This document shows positions 14,997 through 22,733 of a stretch of DNA of 42,210 bases, piece by piece. The notes beneath the pieces are model-generated. The model did no database searches, had not been told where the DNA came from, and saw only the letters and a program-made list of their open reading frames with translations. Position numbers and translations under genes: made by a program. Numbering within the stretch: the stretch's first letter is position 1; the number at the start of each line of letters is the position of its first letter. Source of the stretch: Planctomycetota bacterium (GTDB lineage: Bacteria > Planctomycetota > J058); the NCBI GenBank assembly GCA_020425635.1, contig JAGQRJ010000659.1:1-42210 (forward strand), in the 5' to 3' direction.

Positions 14997-16930
14997 TCAC
15001 GCACCTGCAGGAAGCGGTAGGTCGAGGAAGGTTCGCCGTTGGCGCCGCGCACGACGATCGGCCCGGTAAACAGGGTGTCCGGGGCGGGGGCGCCGAGGGT
15101 GATCGCGCGGCCGGTGGCGACCGTAGTGCCCCCGACGAGCACGGTGCTGTCGACCGCCGCGATCGTCACCCCGTCGATCAGGATCTCGGTGCCGCCTACG
15201 TTGGCCCCGTCGATCACGATCGAGGCAGGCGGCTGCGCGCGGTCGAGGACCACGAGCGGGCTGTCGGGGCTGGCTCCAGAAAACACCGCGGCGACCGAGG
15301 CGCGCACGTCGAGGACCAGGGGGCGCTGAGCGCTGACGGCTTGACCTCCGGCGCTCACGCTGAGGGTCACGTTGCCCGCGGGGACCGCGCTCGGGACCTG
15401 GACCTCGATCGTCTCGCTGGTCTCGGCGGTGACCAGCGAGGCCGCGCCCCCGAAGCTGACCTGGCTCCCGCCGGTGAAGTTGCGCCCGAGGACCGAGATC
15501 GAGTCGCCTGCGATCGCGCGCAGCGGGTCGAGCCCGAAGGCGAGGGTGTCGGTCGGGGGCGGGTCGGGGGCCCCGGCGCGGGTGGTGAACGTGAACACGA
15601 GGGTCGTGTCGTCGATCCCGTTGCCCGAGAGGTCGCGCACCGCGCTGTCGACCACGATCGAGTAGTTCGCCGAGGTGTCGAGGCGCTGGTTGGGGAGCAG
15701 CCGGACGGTGAACGGGTTGTCGTAGTTCAGCCGCGCGGGCACGGCTCCGTTGAGGCCGACGATCCGCACGGGCTGCGCGACGTTGGTGTCGATCGCCTCG
15801 CTGAAGGTCACCACGATCTGCGAGGCCTGGTTGACGTTGACGGCGTCGGCGGCGGGGGAGGTCGAGACCACCCGCGGGCGGATCCCGTCGGGGGCGAGGG
15901 CCTGGTCGAGCACGAAGTCGCCGAGGGCGGTCGAGGTGGAGGTCCGCGCCTCGATCCGCGGGGCGAAGTCGACCCCGGGGCGCTCGGGGAAGGCCCGCAC
16001 GAGGTAGGCGCTGTAGTCCGCGGGCACGTCCAGGATCTCGAAGCGCCCGTCCGCGTCGGTGGGGTCCGAGACGCGGTTCCAGCAGGACACGCGGTAGCCC
16101 CGCACGGGCTGGCTGCCGACCACGACGCGTCCGGTCAGGGTCGCGCTGGGCGACGGCGCCGCCGGGGCTATCGCATAGAGCGCGCCGACGTTGACCGGGA
16201 CCGCGAACTCGGCGCCGCTGTTGATCGGGGCGATGTTGCTCTGGGCGAGCTGCCAGGTGCCGGTGGAGGCCTCGACCCGGTAGAGGTTGAAGGGGCCAGC
16301 GGCCGCGGCGTCGAGCCGAGGGACGGTGAGGGTCGCCGCGGGGCTGAACTGGACGCCCTCGGGCTCGACGAGGAAGGCGACGCGGCAGGTGCGCCCTCCT
16401 GGCAGCGCGGTGGGCAGCCTCGAGGGGCTGACCCCCAGCACGCGCACCTCGCTGATCGCGCCGCTGGGCAGGTTCACGTTGGTCCCGGTCGCGAGCTCCA
16501 GGCTCACGCCGGGGAGCTCGGCGCCCGAGACGGTGGTCGTGGTCGTGATCGCGGCGGGGAGGTTCGCGCCGATCCCGCTGCGGAGCTGGGGCAGGTGCAC
16601 GGGGCGAGCGAGGAAGTTGGGCCCGTCACCGAGCGAGACGGGGACGAAGAGGGTCGGCGTGGTCACGCTGTCGCCGACCTTGAGCACGCGGTTCCCCGCG
16701 GGGACTGGCCCCAGCAGGAGCAGCCCGTCGCGCCGGGTGAGTCCGGCGGGCCCGCCGACGATCTGCACCGGCACGTCCTGGGCGGCGCGCTCGGTGTAAT
16801 CGAAGACCATGCCGGCGAGGTTGGGGGTCGGCGGAGCGCCGCCGCCGTGGCTCGAGCTCGAGCAGCCCGCCCACAGCACGCCGCCCACGACGAGCCCGCC
16901 CAAAACGCTGATTCCAAGGCGGACGTCCAT
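14993..16930 (-). CDS. Large lipoprotein with carboxypeptidase-regulatory, SbsA-Ig-like and IPT/TIG domains
   Basis: A 645-residue surface-type lipoprotein from ATG 16930; the signal ends in WAGC with Cys23 and a Ser/Gly-rich tether. Domains read in order: a carboxypeptidase-regulatory-like beta domain near 38-90, a Thr/Val-rich beta region to about 260, a second regulatory-like domain (TGRVVVGSQPVRGYRV to DADGRFEILDVPA) at about 263-335, an SbsA-type Ig domain (RVVSTSPAADAVNVN, VVTFSEAID) at about 350-445, and an IPT/TIG-like domain (SISVLGRNFTGGSQVSFGG) from about 467. No catalytic motif is visible, so an adhesive or structural role is likely. There is no strong ribosome binding site before 16930, and a TTG six codons upstream is possible. 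It is coupled to the WxPGxW lipoprotein. Confidence 0.8.
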   Translation of the reverse strand: MDVRLGISVLGGLVVGGVLWAGCSSSSHGGGAPPTPNLAGMVFDYTERAAQDVPVQIVGGPAGLTRRDGLLLLGPVPAGNRVLKVGDSVTTPTLFVPVSLGDGPNFLARPVHLPQLRSGIGANLPAAITTTTTVSGAELPGVSLELATGTNVNLPSGAISEVRVLGVSPSRLPTALPGGRTCRVAFLVEPEGVQFSPAATLTVPRLDAAAAGPFNLYRVEASTGTWQLAQSNIAPINSGAEFAVPVNVGALYAIAPAAPSPSATLTGRVVVGSQPVRGYRVSCWNRVSDPTDADGRFEILDVPADYSAYLVRAFPERPGVDFAPRIEARTSTSTALGDFVLDQALAPDGIRPRVVSTSPAADAVNVNQASQIVVTFSEAIDTNVAQPVRIVGLNGAVPARLNYDNPFTVRLLPNQRLDTSANYSIVVDSAVRDLSGNGIDDTTLVFTFTTRAGAPDPPPTDTLAFGLDPLRAIAGDSISVLGRNFTGGSQVSFGGAASLVTAETSETIEVQVPSAVPAGNVTLSVSAGGQAVSAQRPLVLDVRASVAAVFSGASPDSPLVVLDRAQPPASIVIDGANVGGTEILIDGVTIAAVDSTVLVGGTTVATGRAITLGAPAPDTLFTGPIVVRGANGEPSSTYRFLQVRE

Positions 16931-17068
16931 AGGAGAGCAGGGTAGCAAGCTCCCTTGGAGGGTGGGCCGCCGACGGTCCGCGCTGGTCTCCGCGCTGCGC
17001 TGGCGCGCTCAGGACCAGGGGCCCCGCTGCCGCCGGGTGGCGGGTTAGGATCCCGGCTCGGAGGCGGC

Positions 17069-17854
17069 ATGACGGATCAGGACCTGACCGGGCGGCACGC
17101 GCTCGTGTGCGGCGCGAGCTCGGGGATCGGGCGCGCGGCGGCGGTGGCCCTCGCGGAGCAAGGCGCGACCGTGACCGCGCTCGCCCGGCGGGCCGAGGCC
17201 CTCGAGGGCCTCGTCGGCGAGCTGTTCGAGCGCGGGCTGCAGGCGCGCGCGCTGGTCGCGGACCTCGAGGACCATGACGGGCTGCGCGCGGCCGTGCGCG
17301 GCCTGGTCGCGGAGCACGGCGCGGTGCACGTGCTGCTCAACAACACCGGCGGCCCGCCAGCCGGGCCGCTGCTCGAGGCCGAGGGCGCGGACTTCGAGCG
17401 CGCCTTCAAGCGGCACGTCCTCGCCGCGCACCTGCTCGTGCGCGAGCTGCTCCCAGGCATGCGCGAGGCGCACTACGGGCGGATCCTGAACGTGATCTCG
17501 ACCTCGGTCCGCGAGCCGATCCCCAACCTCGGGGTCAGCAACACGATTCGCGGAGCCATGGCGAGCTGGGCCAAGAGCCTGAGCAAGGAGCTGCCCCCGG
17601 GGATCACGATCAACTCGATCCTGCCGGGCTTCGTCGACACCCAGCGCCTCGGCTCGTTGGCCGCCGCGATCGCCGAGCGCGGCGGCACCAGCGCCGAGGC
17701 CGTGCGCGAGCGCTGGCTGGGCATGGTCCCTGAGGGCCGGCTGGGTCGACCCGAGGAGCTCGGAGGCGTGATCGCCTTCTTGGCCTCTCCCGCGGGCGCC
17801 TACGTGCGCGGGGTGTGCCTGCCGGTCGACGGCGGGCGCTTGAACTCGATCTGA
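17069..17854 (+). CDS. SDR-family oxidoreductase with atypical active site
   Basis: A 261-residue short-chain dehydrogenase/reductase fold; ATG 17069 has GGAGG four bases upstream. The NAD(P)-binding GASSGIG (15-21) and NNTGG (91-95) are intact, with Ser144/Ser146 near the catalytic position and the PGFVDT loop after. The usual YxxxK is absent: the aligned residues are S157-N-T-I-R161. A branch of SDR proteins with NTGGP and SNxxR motifs exists, so this may be a family trait and not damage. It is first in a three-gene set with an aldehyde dehydrogenase (11 bp downstream) and a RidA protein, implying a step in the same aminomuconate route. The substrate cannot be read from sequence. Confidence 0.85.
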   Translation: MTDQDLTGRHALVCGASSGIGRAAAVALAEQGATVTALARRAEALEGLVGELFERGLQARALVADLEDHDGLRAAVRGLVAEHGAVHVLLNNTGGPPAGPLLEAEGADFERAFKRHVLAAHLLVRELLPGMREAHYGRILNVISTSVREPIPNLGVSNTIRGAMASWAKSLSKELPPGITINSILPGFVDTQRLGSLAAAIAERGGTSAEAVRERWLGMVPEGRLGRPEELGGVIAFLASPAGAYVRGVCLPVDGGRLNSI

Positions 17855-17865
17855 GGGAGGGCCGC

Positions 17866-19317
17866 GTGAGCGAGCTGTCGTCGGGCTTGAGTCAGTTCAT
17901 TGGCGGCCGCCACGTGCCGTCGGCGAGCGGGGAGACCTTCCCCGACCTCAACCCCGCCACCGGGGGCGAGGTGGGTCGGGTCCCCCGCGGGAACGCCGAG
18001 GACGTCGAGCGCGCGGTGGCCGCGGCCGAGGCGGCGGGCCCCGAGTGGGCCGCGCGCGCGCCGGCCGACCGGGCCAGGCTGCTCGACGCCGTCGCCGAGC
18101 GGATCGAGGGGCGGCTCGAGTCCCTGGCCCGGCTCGAGTCCCTCGACACCGGCAAGCCGGTCAGCCTGGCTCAGGCGATCGACATTCCCCGCGCCGCGGC
18201 GAACTTTCGCTTCTTCGCGGGGGCCGTGCGCCACGACGAGACCGGCTGCCACACCACCCCAGGCGTGCTGAACTACACCCTGCGGCGCCCCCTGGGCGTG
18301 GTCGGCCTGATCACGCCCTGGAACCTGCCGCTCTACCTGCTGACCTGGAAGACGGCCCCCGCGCTGGCCATGGGCAACACCGTCGTCGCGAAGCCCAGCG
18401 AGCTGACCCCGCTCACCGCCCAGGCCCTGGCTGAGATCCTCGACGAGGTCGGGGTGCCCCCGGGCGTGTTCAACGTCGTGCATGGCTACGGGGCCGAGGT
18501 CGGGCAGGCGCTCGTCGAGCACCCCCGGCTCAAGGCGATCAGCTTCACCGGGGGCACGCTCACCGGGGCGCGGGTCGCGGCGACGGCGGCGCCTCAGTTC
18601 AAGAAGCTGAGCCTCGAGCTGGGCGGGAAGAACCCGACCCTGGTCTTCGCCGACTGCGACCTGGAGCGGGCGCTGGCGGGGACCGCTCGCGCGGGCTTCA
18701 CCAACCAGGGGCAGGTCTGCCTGTGCGGCTCGCGGGTGTTCGTCGAGCAGTCGATCTACCGCGAGTTCGTCGACGGGCTGGTCGCCCGGGTCGGAGCCAT
18801 GAAGGTCGGACCCCCCGACGCGATCGACACCCAGCTCGGCTCGCTGATCTCCCAGGCGCACCGCGAGAAGGTCGAGGGCTACATTGCCCTCGCGCGCGAA
18901 GAGGGCGGCACCGTGCTCACCGGGGGCGCGCGGCCCACGCTGCCGCCCCCCTACGACCAGGGCGCCTTCTTGCTGCCCACGGTGATCGAAGGGCTCGACC
19001 CAGGGTGCCGCACGGTGCAGGAGGAGATCTTCGGGCCCGTCGTCACCGTGCACCCCTTCCGCGACGAGGCCGAGGCCTTGGCCCTGGCGAACGGCGTGCA
19101 ATACGGGCTCAGCGCGTCGGTGTGGACGGGCGACCTCTCGCGCGCCCACCGGGTGAGCGCCGAGCTCGAGACCGGCATGGTGTGGGTGAACACCTGGCTC
19201 CTGCGCGATCTGCGCGTGCCCTTCGGCGGGATCAAGAACAGCGGCGTCGGCCGCGAGGGCGGGCGGCACTCGCTCGAGTTCTTCAGCGAGGCGCGCAACG
19301 TCTGCATTCAGCTCTGA
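17866..19317 (+). CDS. Aldehyde dehydrogenase, 2-aminomuconate-semialdehyde dehydrogenase type
   Basis: A 483-residue NAD-dependent ALDH from GTG 17866 with GAGGGAGG upstream. Catalytic Glu251 (LSLELGGKNP) and Cys285 (NQGQVCLCGSR) are present, with the cofactor loop FTGGTLTG and C-terminal EIFGPVVTVHPF. From memory, several blocks match human ALDH8A1 and bacterial aminomuconate/hydroxymuconate semialdehyde dehydrogenases closely: LITPWNLPLYLLTWK, GNTVVAKPSELT, QVCLCGSRVFVEQSIY and VWVNTWLLRDLRVPFGG. The expected reaction is 2-aminomuconate 6-semialdehyde to 2-aminomuconate. The following gene encodes a RidA protein of the 2-aminomuconate deaminase kind, which supports this. 2-Hydroxymuconic semialdehyde is the main alternative substrate. 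Confidence 0.88.
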   Translation: MSELSSGLSQFIGGRHVPSASGETFPDLNPATGGEVGRVPRGNAEDVERAVAAAEAAGPEWAARAPADRARLLDAVAERIEGRLESLARLESLDTGKPVSLAQAIDIPRAAANFRFFAGAVRHDETGCHTTPGVLNYTLRRPLGVVGLITPWNLPLYLLTWKTAPALAMGNTVVAKPSELTPLTAQALAEILDEVGVPPGVFNVVHGYGAEVGQALVEHPRLKAISFTGGTLTGARVAATAAPQFKKLSLELGGKNPTLVFADCDLERALAGTARAGFTNQGQVCLCGSRVFVEQSIYREFVDGLVARVGAMKVGPPDAIDTQLGSLISQAHREKVEGYIALAREEGGTVLTGGARPTLPPPYDQGAFLLPTVIEGLDPGCRTVQEEIFGPVVTVHPFRDEAEALALANGVQYGLSASVWTGDLSRAHRVSAELETGMVWVNTWLLRDLRVPFGGIKNSGVGREGGRHSLEFFSEARNVCIQL

Positions 19318-19357
19318 GGACGCGGGTGCTAGGCTCTACGCCCAGGAGCGATCGACC

Positions 19358-20014
19358 GTGAGCGAAGACCAGCCGCGCAAGAAGCACAAGGCGTCGTGGG
19401 ACCTGAGCGGGAGCGGACCGATCGAGGAGGACGACGACGGGTCGCTCGCCGCGGGCGCGCCCGCGCCCGCGCCCAGGCGGAGCGACCTGGGGCCGATCGA
19501 CCCGCCCACGGAGTCGCTCGAGCCCTTCGAGGCCGGCGCGCTGCGTGACCCCAGCGAGGAGGGGCCGGCCCCGAGCGACGAGTCGAAGGTCTTCGCGCGC
19601 GAGGGCGTGATCAGCTCCTCGCGGGCGCCCGCGCCGGTGGGAGCCTACCCCCACGCGCGCCGCGTCGGCGACCTGCTCTTCCTCTCCGGGGTGGGTCCGC
19701 GCCAACCCGGGACCAACGCGATCCCTGGCGGCCCGATCTGCACGCCCGAGGGGGCGCCGCGCGACTACGACGCCGCGGCCCAGACCCGCGCCGTGATCGA
19801 GAACGTGCGTGTGATCCTCGAAGACGCGGGCTCGTCCCTCGACAAGGTCGTCGACGTCACCGCGTTCCTGATCGACATGGACCGCGACTTCTCGGCCTAC
19901 AACGGGGTCTACGCCGAGTATTTCCGCGGGATCCAGGCCACCCGGACCACCGTCGCGATCCGCGCCCTGCCCACCCCGATCGCGGTCGAGTTCAAGGTGA
20001 TCGCGCTGGCCTGA
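19358..20014 (+). CDS. RidA-family protein, probable 2-aminomuconate deaminase, with acidic N-terminal extension
   Basis: A 218-residue protein from GTG 19358 (CAGGAG about 10 bases upstream). Residues from about 85 are a RidA/YjgF domain: VGAYPHARRVGDLLFLSGV, the central NVRVILEDAGSSLDKVVDVT, and QATRTTVAIRALPTPIAVE with the conserved Arg. The GAYPHARRVGDLLFLSG and RTTVAIRALP blocks resemble 2-aminomuconate deaminases of the Pseudomonas AmnE/NbaF type, which release ammonia from 2-aminomuconate to give 4-oxalocrotonate. The first ~84 residues are an unusual low-complexity extension: a basic start (RKKHK), then acidic (PIEEDDDGS) and Pro/Ala-rich sequence, absent from ordinary 130-145-residue members. 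Its position after the aldehyde dehydrogenase fits sequential steps. A shorter protein from an internal start is possible but no ATG or GTG is well placed. Confidence 0.82.
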   Translation: MSEDQPRKKHKASWDLSGSGPIEEDDDGSLAAGAPAPAPRRSDLGPIDPPTESLEPFEAGALRDPSEEGPAPSDESKVFAREGVISSSRAPAPVGAYPHARRVGDLLFLSGVGPRQPGTNAIPGGPICTPEGAPRDYDAAAQTRAVIENVRVILEDAGSSLDKVVDVTAFLIDMDRDFSAYNGVYAEYFRGIQATRTTVAIRALPTPIAVEFKVIALA

Positions 20015-20031
20015 GCGCGAACCAACGCAAA

Positions 20032-20074
20032 CGCGCCGCCCTTTGGGCGGCGCGTCGCGGCGGCCGAAGCCGCC
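20032..20074. terminator. Two hairpins between convergent genes
   Basis: The first is a perfect 10-bp stem, CGCGCCGCCC (20032-20041) with GGGCGGCGCG (20045-20054), loop TTT. The second is GGCGGC (20059-20064) with GCCGCC (20069-20074), loop CGAA. Together they fill the gap between the convergent RidA and VWA genes and probably stop transcription from both sides. The lead-in ACCAACGCA also precedes the hairpin at 11-61. Confidence 0.65.
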
Positions 20075-20096
20075 CACCTGATTCGGTGAACCTGAC

Positions 20097-20924
20097 TTAG
20101 GGGACGTCGACGTAGGAGCCGCCGTTGTCCGAGGCCACCCCTTGGCAGAAGGAGCGGTAGGAGCCCGAGGCGGCGATCCCGAACACGTTGACCGTGGCGC
20201 CCTGGGTGTTGGCGTTGGCGATCATGCGACGGTGACCCGAGGAGCCGCTGGCGCCGCAGTTTGGGGCGCCGTCGGTGAGCAGCACGACGGCCATGTTGTC
20301 CTTGTCGCCGAGGGCCGAGGCGGCCGCGGGACCGGTGCCGGTGGCGCCCGTCGGACGGTGGCCGGCAACCCAGCCAGTGGCGGCCGACTTGTTGGCGTCG
20401 TTCGCCTCCTGCATGGAGCCCTGCCATTGGCGGGTGCCGCAGTCGTAGGCGATGATGTTGAACTTGAAGTTCTCAGAGAGGCCCTGGATCGAGCGGATCA
20501 ACTCGGCCTTGGCGCGATCGATTCGCGGGCCGGAGGCCTGGGTGCCGTCGGGGCGGGTGTAGCTCTGGCTGTCCCAGCCCATGGAGCCGGAGATATCCAG
20601 CACGTAGAAGATCGTGTCGTTCTCCGAGTTGATCTCCTCGCCGAAGAACGTCGGCGGGGCCTCGGTCGGGGGGTCGATCTCGGGCGGGATCGGGGGCTCT
20701 TCCTCGATCGGGGCGCCCTGATACTCAGGCTTGGCGACCGGGAGGTCGAGGTCGGTGGGGTGGGCGCCGCCAGCACCCGGGGCGCCGCTGCCGGGGCCCA
20801 TTTGGCCGCCAGCGCCCGTGCCGCCGCCCGCGGGGGGCATGCCCGTGCCGGTTCCCTGGCCCAAGGCCACGCCGGCGCTGAGCAGCGCTGCAAACCCAGT
20901 GATCATTACGCTTTGGAGCTTCAT
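20097..20924 (-). CDS. Secreted von Willebrand factor A domain protein
   Basis: A 275-residue exported protein from ATG 20924 with AGGGGG upstream. Signal peptide 1-22 (ends VALGQ) is followed by a Gly/Pro/Met-rich segment (23-55) and a Pro/Glu-rich spacer (70-92). The VWA domain starts near 100: FYVLDISGSM carries the MIDAS motif D110-x-S112-x-S114, VVLLTDGAPN is the later metal-site strand, and the domain ends GGSYVDVP. Cys in AYDCG, PNCGA and SFCQG could form disulphides. VWA domains bind proteins through a divalent metal. The gene is monocistronic or leads no clear operon; the partner is unknown. Position and export suggest an envelope or matrix role. Confidence 0.85.
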   Translation of the reverse strand: MKLQSVMITGFAALLSAGVALGQGTGTGMPPAGGGTGAGGQMGPGSGAPGAGGAHPTDLDLPVAKPEYQGAPIEEEPPIPPEIDPPTEAPPTFFGEEINSENDTIFYVLDISGSMGWDSQSYTRPDGTQASGPRIDRAKAELIRSIQGLSENFKFNIIAYDCGTRQWQGSMQEANDANKSAATGWVAGHRPTGATGTGPAAASALGDKDNMAVVLLTDGAPNCGASGSSGHRRMIANANTQGATVNVFGIAASGSYRSFCQGVASDNGGSYVDVP

Positions 20925-21047
20925 ATGTCCCCCTGTGGACAACCGTGAGAAACAACCCTCGTCTGATAAGGAGACGCGGCCCGATGGGTGGGCCTTGCGG
21001 GAGTTTTCCAAAGAACTTCGGAAACCACCCGTAAGGCGAATTCCGGG

Positions 21048-22622
21048 CTAGCGACGCTTGCCACCCAAGAACTTACGGACCTTGTCGACGAACTCCTCGT
21101 TTTCCTCGATGAAGGGCATGCGGGAGCTCTTCTTGAAGGTTACGACGCCTGCGGTGCCGTAGTGCTTCTGGATCGCGTTGCAGTCGTCGGCCGAGGTGCG
21201 CAGCGAGTGCGGTCCGTAGAAGATCAGGGTCGGCGTCTTGGTCCGGTTGAGCTTGAACAGCGAGAACTCGGGGATCAGCACGCCGCCCATGGGGCGGAAG
21301 GCCTTGAAGCCCACGCTGCGGCCCATGCCCTGGGGGGTCTCGACCGTCTTCTCCACGATCGGGCCGAGGATTCGGCCGATCTCGAGGTCGCGGTGGTCGG
21401 CGAACATGAGCGTGTGGCCCTTGCGCTGGAGGGCGCGCGACTCGCGCTCGTCGGCCGCCTCGTGGCGAGCTTTGCCGTTTTGCTCGATCAGCTGGCTCTG
21501 GGCGTAGTGCTCCATTTCGATGTCGCCGCGCTTGTTGCCCTCGGTCTCGGTGCGGTCGCGGCCGTCGCCCCAGGCCTTGTTGCCGCTGACGGGCGAGATC
21601 AGGATCATTTTGCGCACGAGGCGCGGGTGCTTCTCGGCGAACTTCATGGCGATCCAGCAGGTCATGCCGTGGGCCATGAGCGCGAAGGGCTTGTCTTCGA
21701 TCTTGCCCTCCTTGACCAGCTGCTCGTGCAGCCCCTCGAAGGCCTCCACGATCCGGTCGATCGGGTAGTAGGGCAGGCCTGCGACCTCGGGCTTGAGCGG
21801 GGGGTCGGTGAAGTCGTTGGCGCCCGGGAGCGCCATGTAGAGGATCCGGTTGCTGTCCTCGAGCTCGCGCAGGTAGGTCTCGAGGTAGTCCTTCTCGTAG
21901 CCGTACTCGGGCAGCACCAGCAGCGGCAGGCCCTTGCCGCGGGAGCGGAAGTCGAGGTTCGTGCCGCGGACCTTGGTCTTGCTGATCTCACCGCCGCCGA
22001 GCTCGGACTCGTCGACGTCTCCGCTCGGGACCTCCCAGCTGCCCTTGACCGCGTCCCACCAGCCGCGCCACTTCTCGGGGGTGTCGAGGTCCTTCTCGCG
22101 GGTGATTCGCTCGAGGCTCTCGAGGATATGCACCCACACGAGGAACATGTCCTCGTTTTCCCAGGCCGTGATCAGCGCCTCGACGCCTTCCTTGGCGGGG
22201 AGCTGGCCGAGGGCGATCGCGGCCGCCCGCTTCACGCGCCACTTCTTGTTGTCGAGCATTTCGACCAGGAACGGGACGCGCTCCTTGTTGCCCGACTTCC
22301 CGAAGGCGAGGCACACCGCCTCGCCGATGATCTCCTTCTTGCTCATGCGCTCGAGGCGCTTGATCACGTCTTCGTCGTGGACGCCGGCGAGCACGTCGAT
22401 CGCGGCCTCGCGATAGAACCACTCGCCGCGGGCGAGGACGAAGTCGGTGAGGATGTCGAGCTGCTTCTTGTCGCCAGGGTCGAGCCCCTTGATCAGGTCG
22501 ATCCGCTCCCAGGAGTTCGGGCGCTCGTTGTAGTTACGCTGGAACTCCTTGACCGGGTTGTCTCCGGCCCAGGCGGAGGCCGCGAGGCCGGCGAAGAGGG
22601 CGACGAGCAGGGTGCGCTGCAT
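21048..22622 (-). CDS. Exported HEAT-repeat protein fused to a degenerate alpha/beta-hydrolase
   Basis: A 524-residue protein from ATG 22622 (GGAG seven bases upstream); the signal peptide 1-20 ends ASAWAG. Residues 30-190 are HEAT-like helix pairs, including FLVEMLDNKKWRVKRAAAIA. Residues about 225-520 follow the alpha/beta-hydrolase pattern: LPLLVLPEYGY, the elbow FALMAHGMTCW, RKMILISP, TLIFYGPHS and SSRMPFIEENEEFVDKVRKF. The positions of the triad read Gly319 (not Ser) in AHGMT, Ser473 (not Asp) in GPHS and Arg501 (not His) in SSRMPF, so hydrolase activity is probably lost and the domain may bind a ligand or partner. The two neighbouring minus-strand genes also encode exported proteins. 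Function unknown. Confidence 0.78.
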   Translation of the reverse strand: MQRTLLVALFAGLAASAWAGDNPVKEFQRNYNERPNSWERIDLIKGLDPGDKKQLDILTDFVLARGEWFYREAAIDVLAGVHDEDVIKRLERMSKKEIIGEAVCLAFGKSGNKERVPFLVEMLDNKKWRVKRAAAIALGQLPAKEGVEALITAWENEDMFLVWVHILESLERITREKDLDTPEKWRGWWDAVKGSWEVPSGDVDESELGGGEISKTKVRGTNLDFRSRGKGLPLLVLPEYGYEKDYLETYLRELEDSNRILYMALPGANDFTDPPLKPEVAGLPYYPIDRIVEAFEGLHEQLVKEGKIEDKPFALMAHGMTCWIAMKFAEKHPRLVRKMILISPVSGNKAWGDGRDRTETEGNKRGDIEMEHYAQSQLIEQNGKARHEAADERESRALQRKGHTLMFADHRDLEIGRILGPIVEKTVETPQGMGRSVGFKAFRPMGGVLIPEFSLFKLNRTKTPTLIFYGPHSLRTSADDCNAIQKHYGTAGVVTFKKSSRMPFIEENEEFVDKVRKFLGGKRR

Positions 22623-22733
22623 GGGATTCTCCATTTGAGCGGCCAATCGTATCAATTGCGACGCGAGTGGCCAGATGGCTTCTTGACTGGGCGCCGAGCG
22701 CGCGCCTTAACTTATACGCACACCTGACACCCT

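Noticed and set aside
14471-16945. An 824-codon plus-strand frame across the lipoprotein genes
   Set aside because: It covers two minus-strand genes with signal peptides and lipoboxes; the translated frame is Arg/Gly/Asp-rich without recognisable structure.
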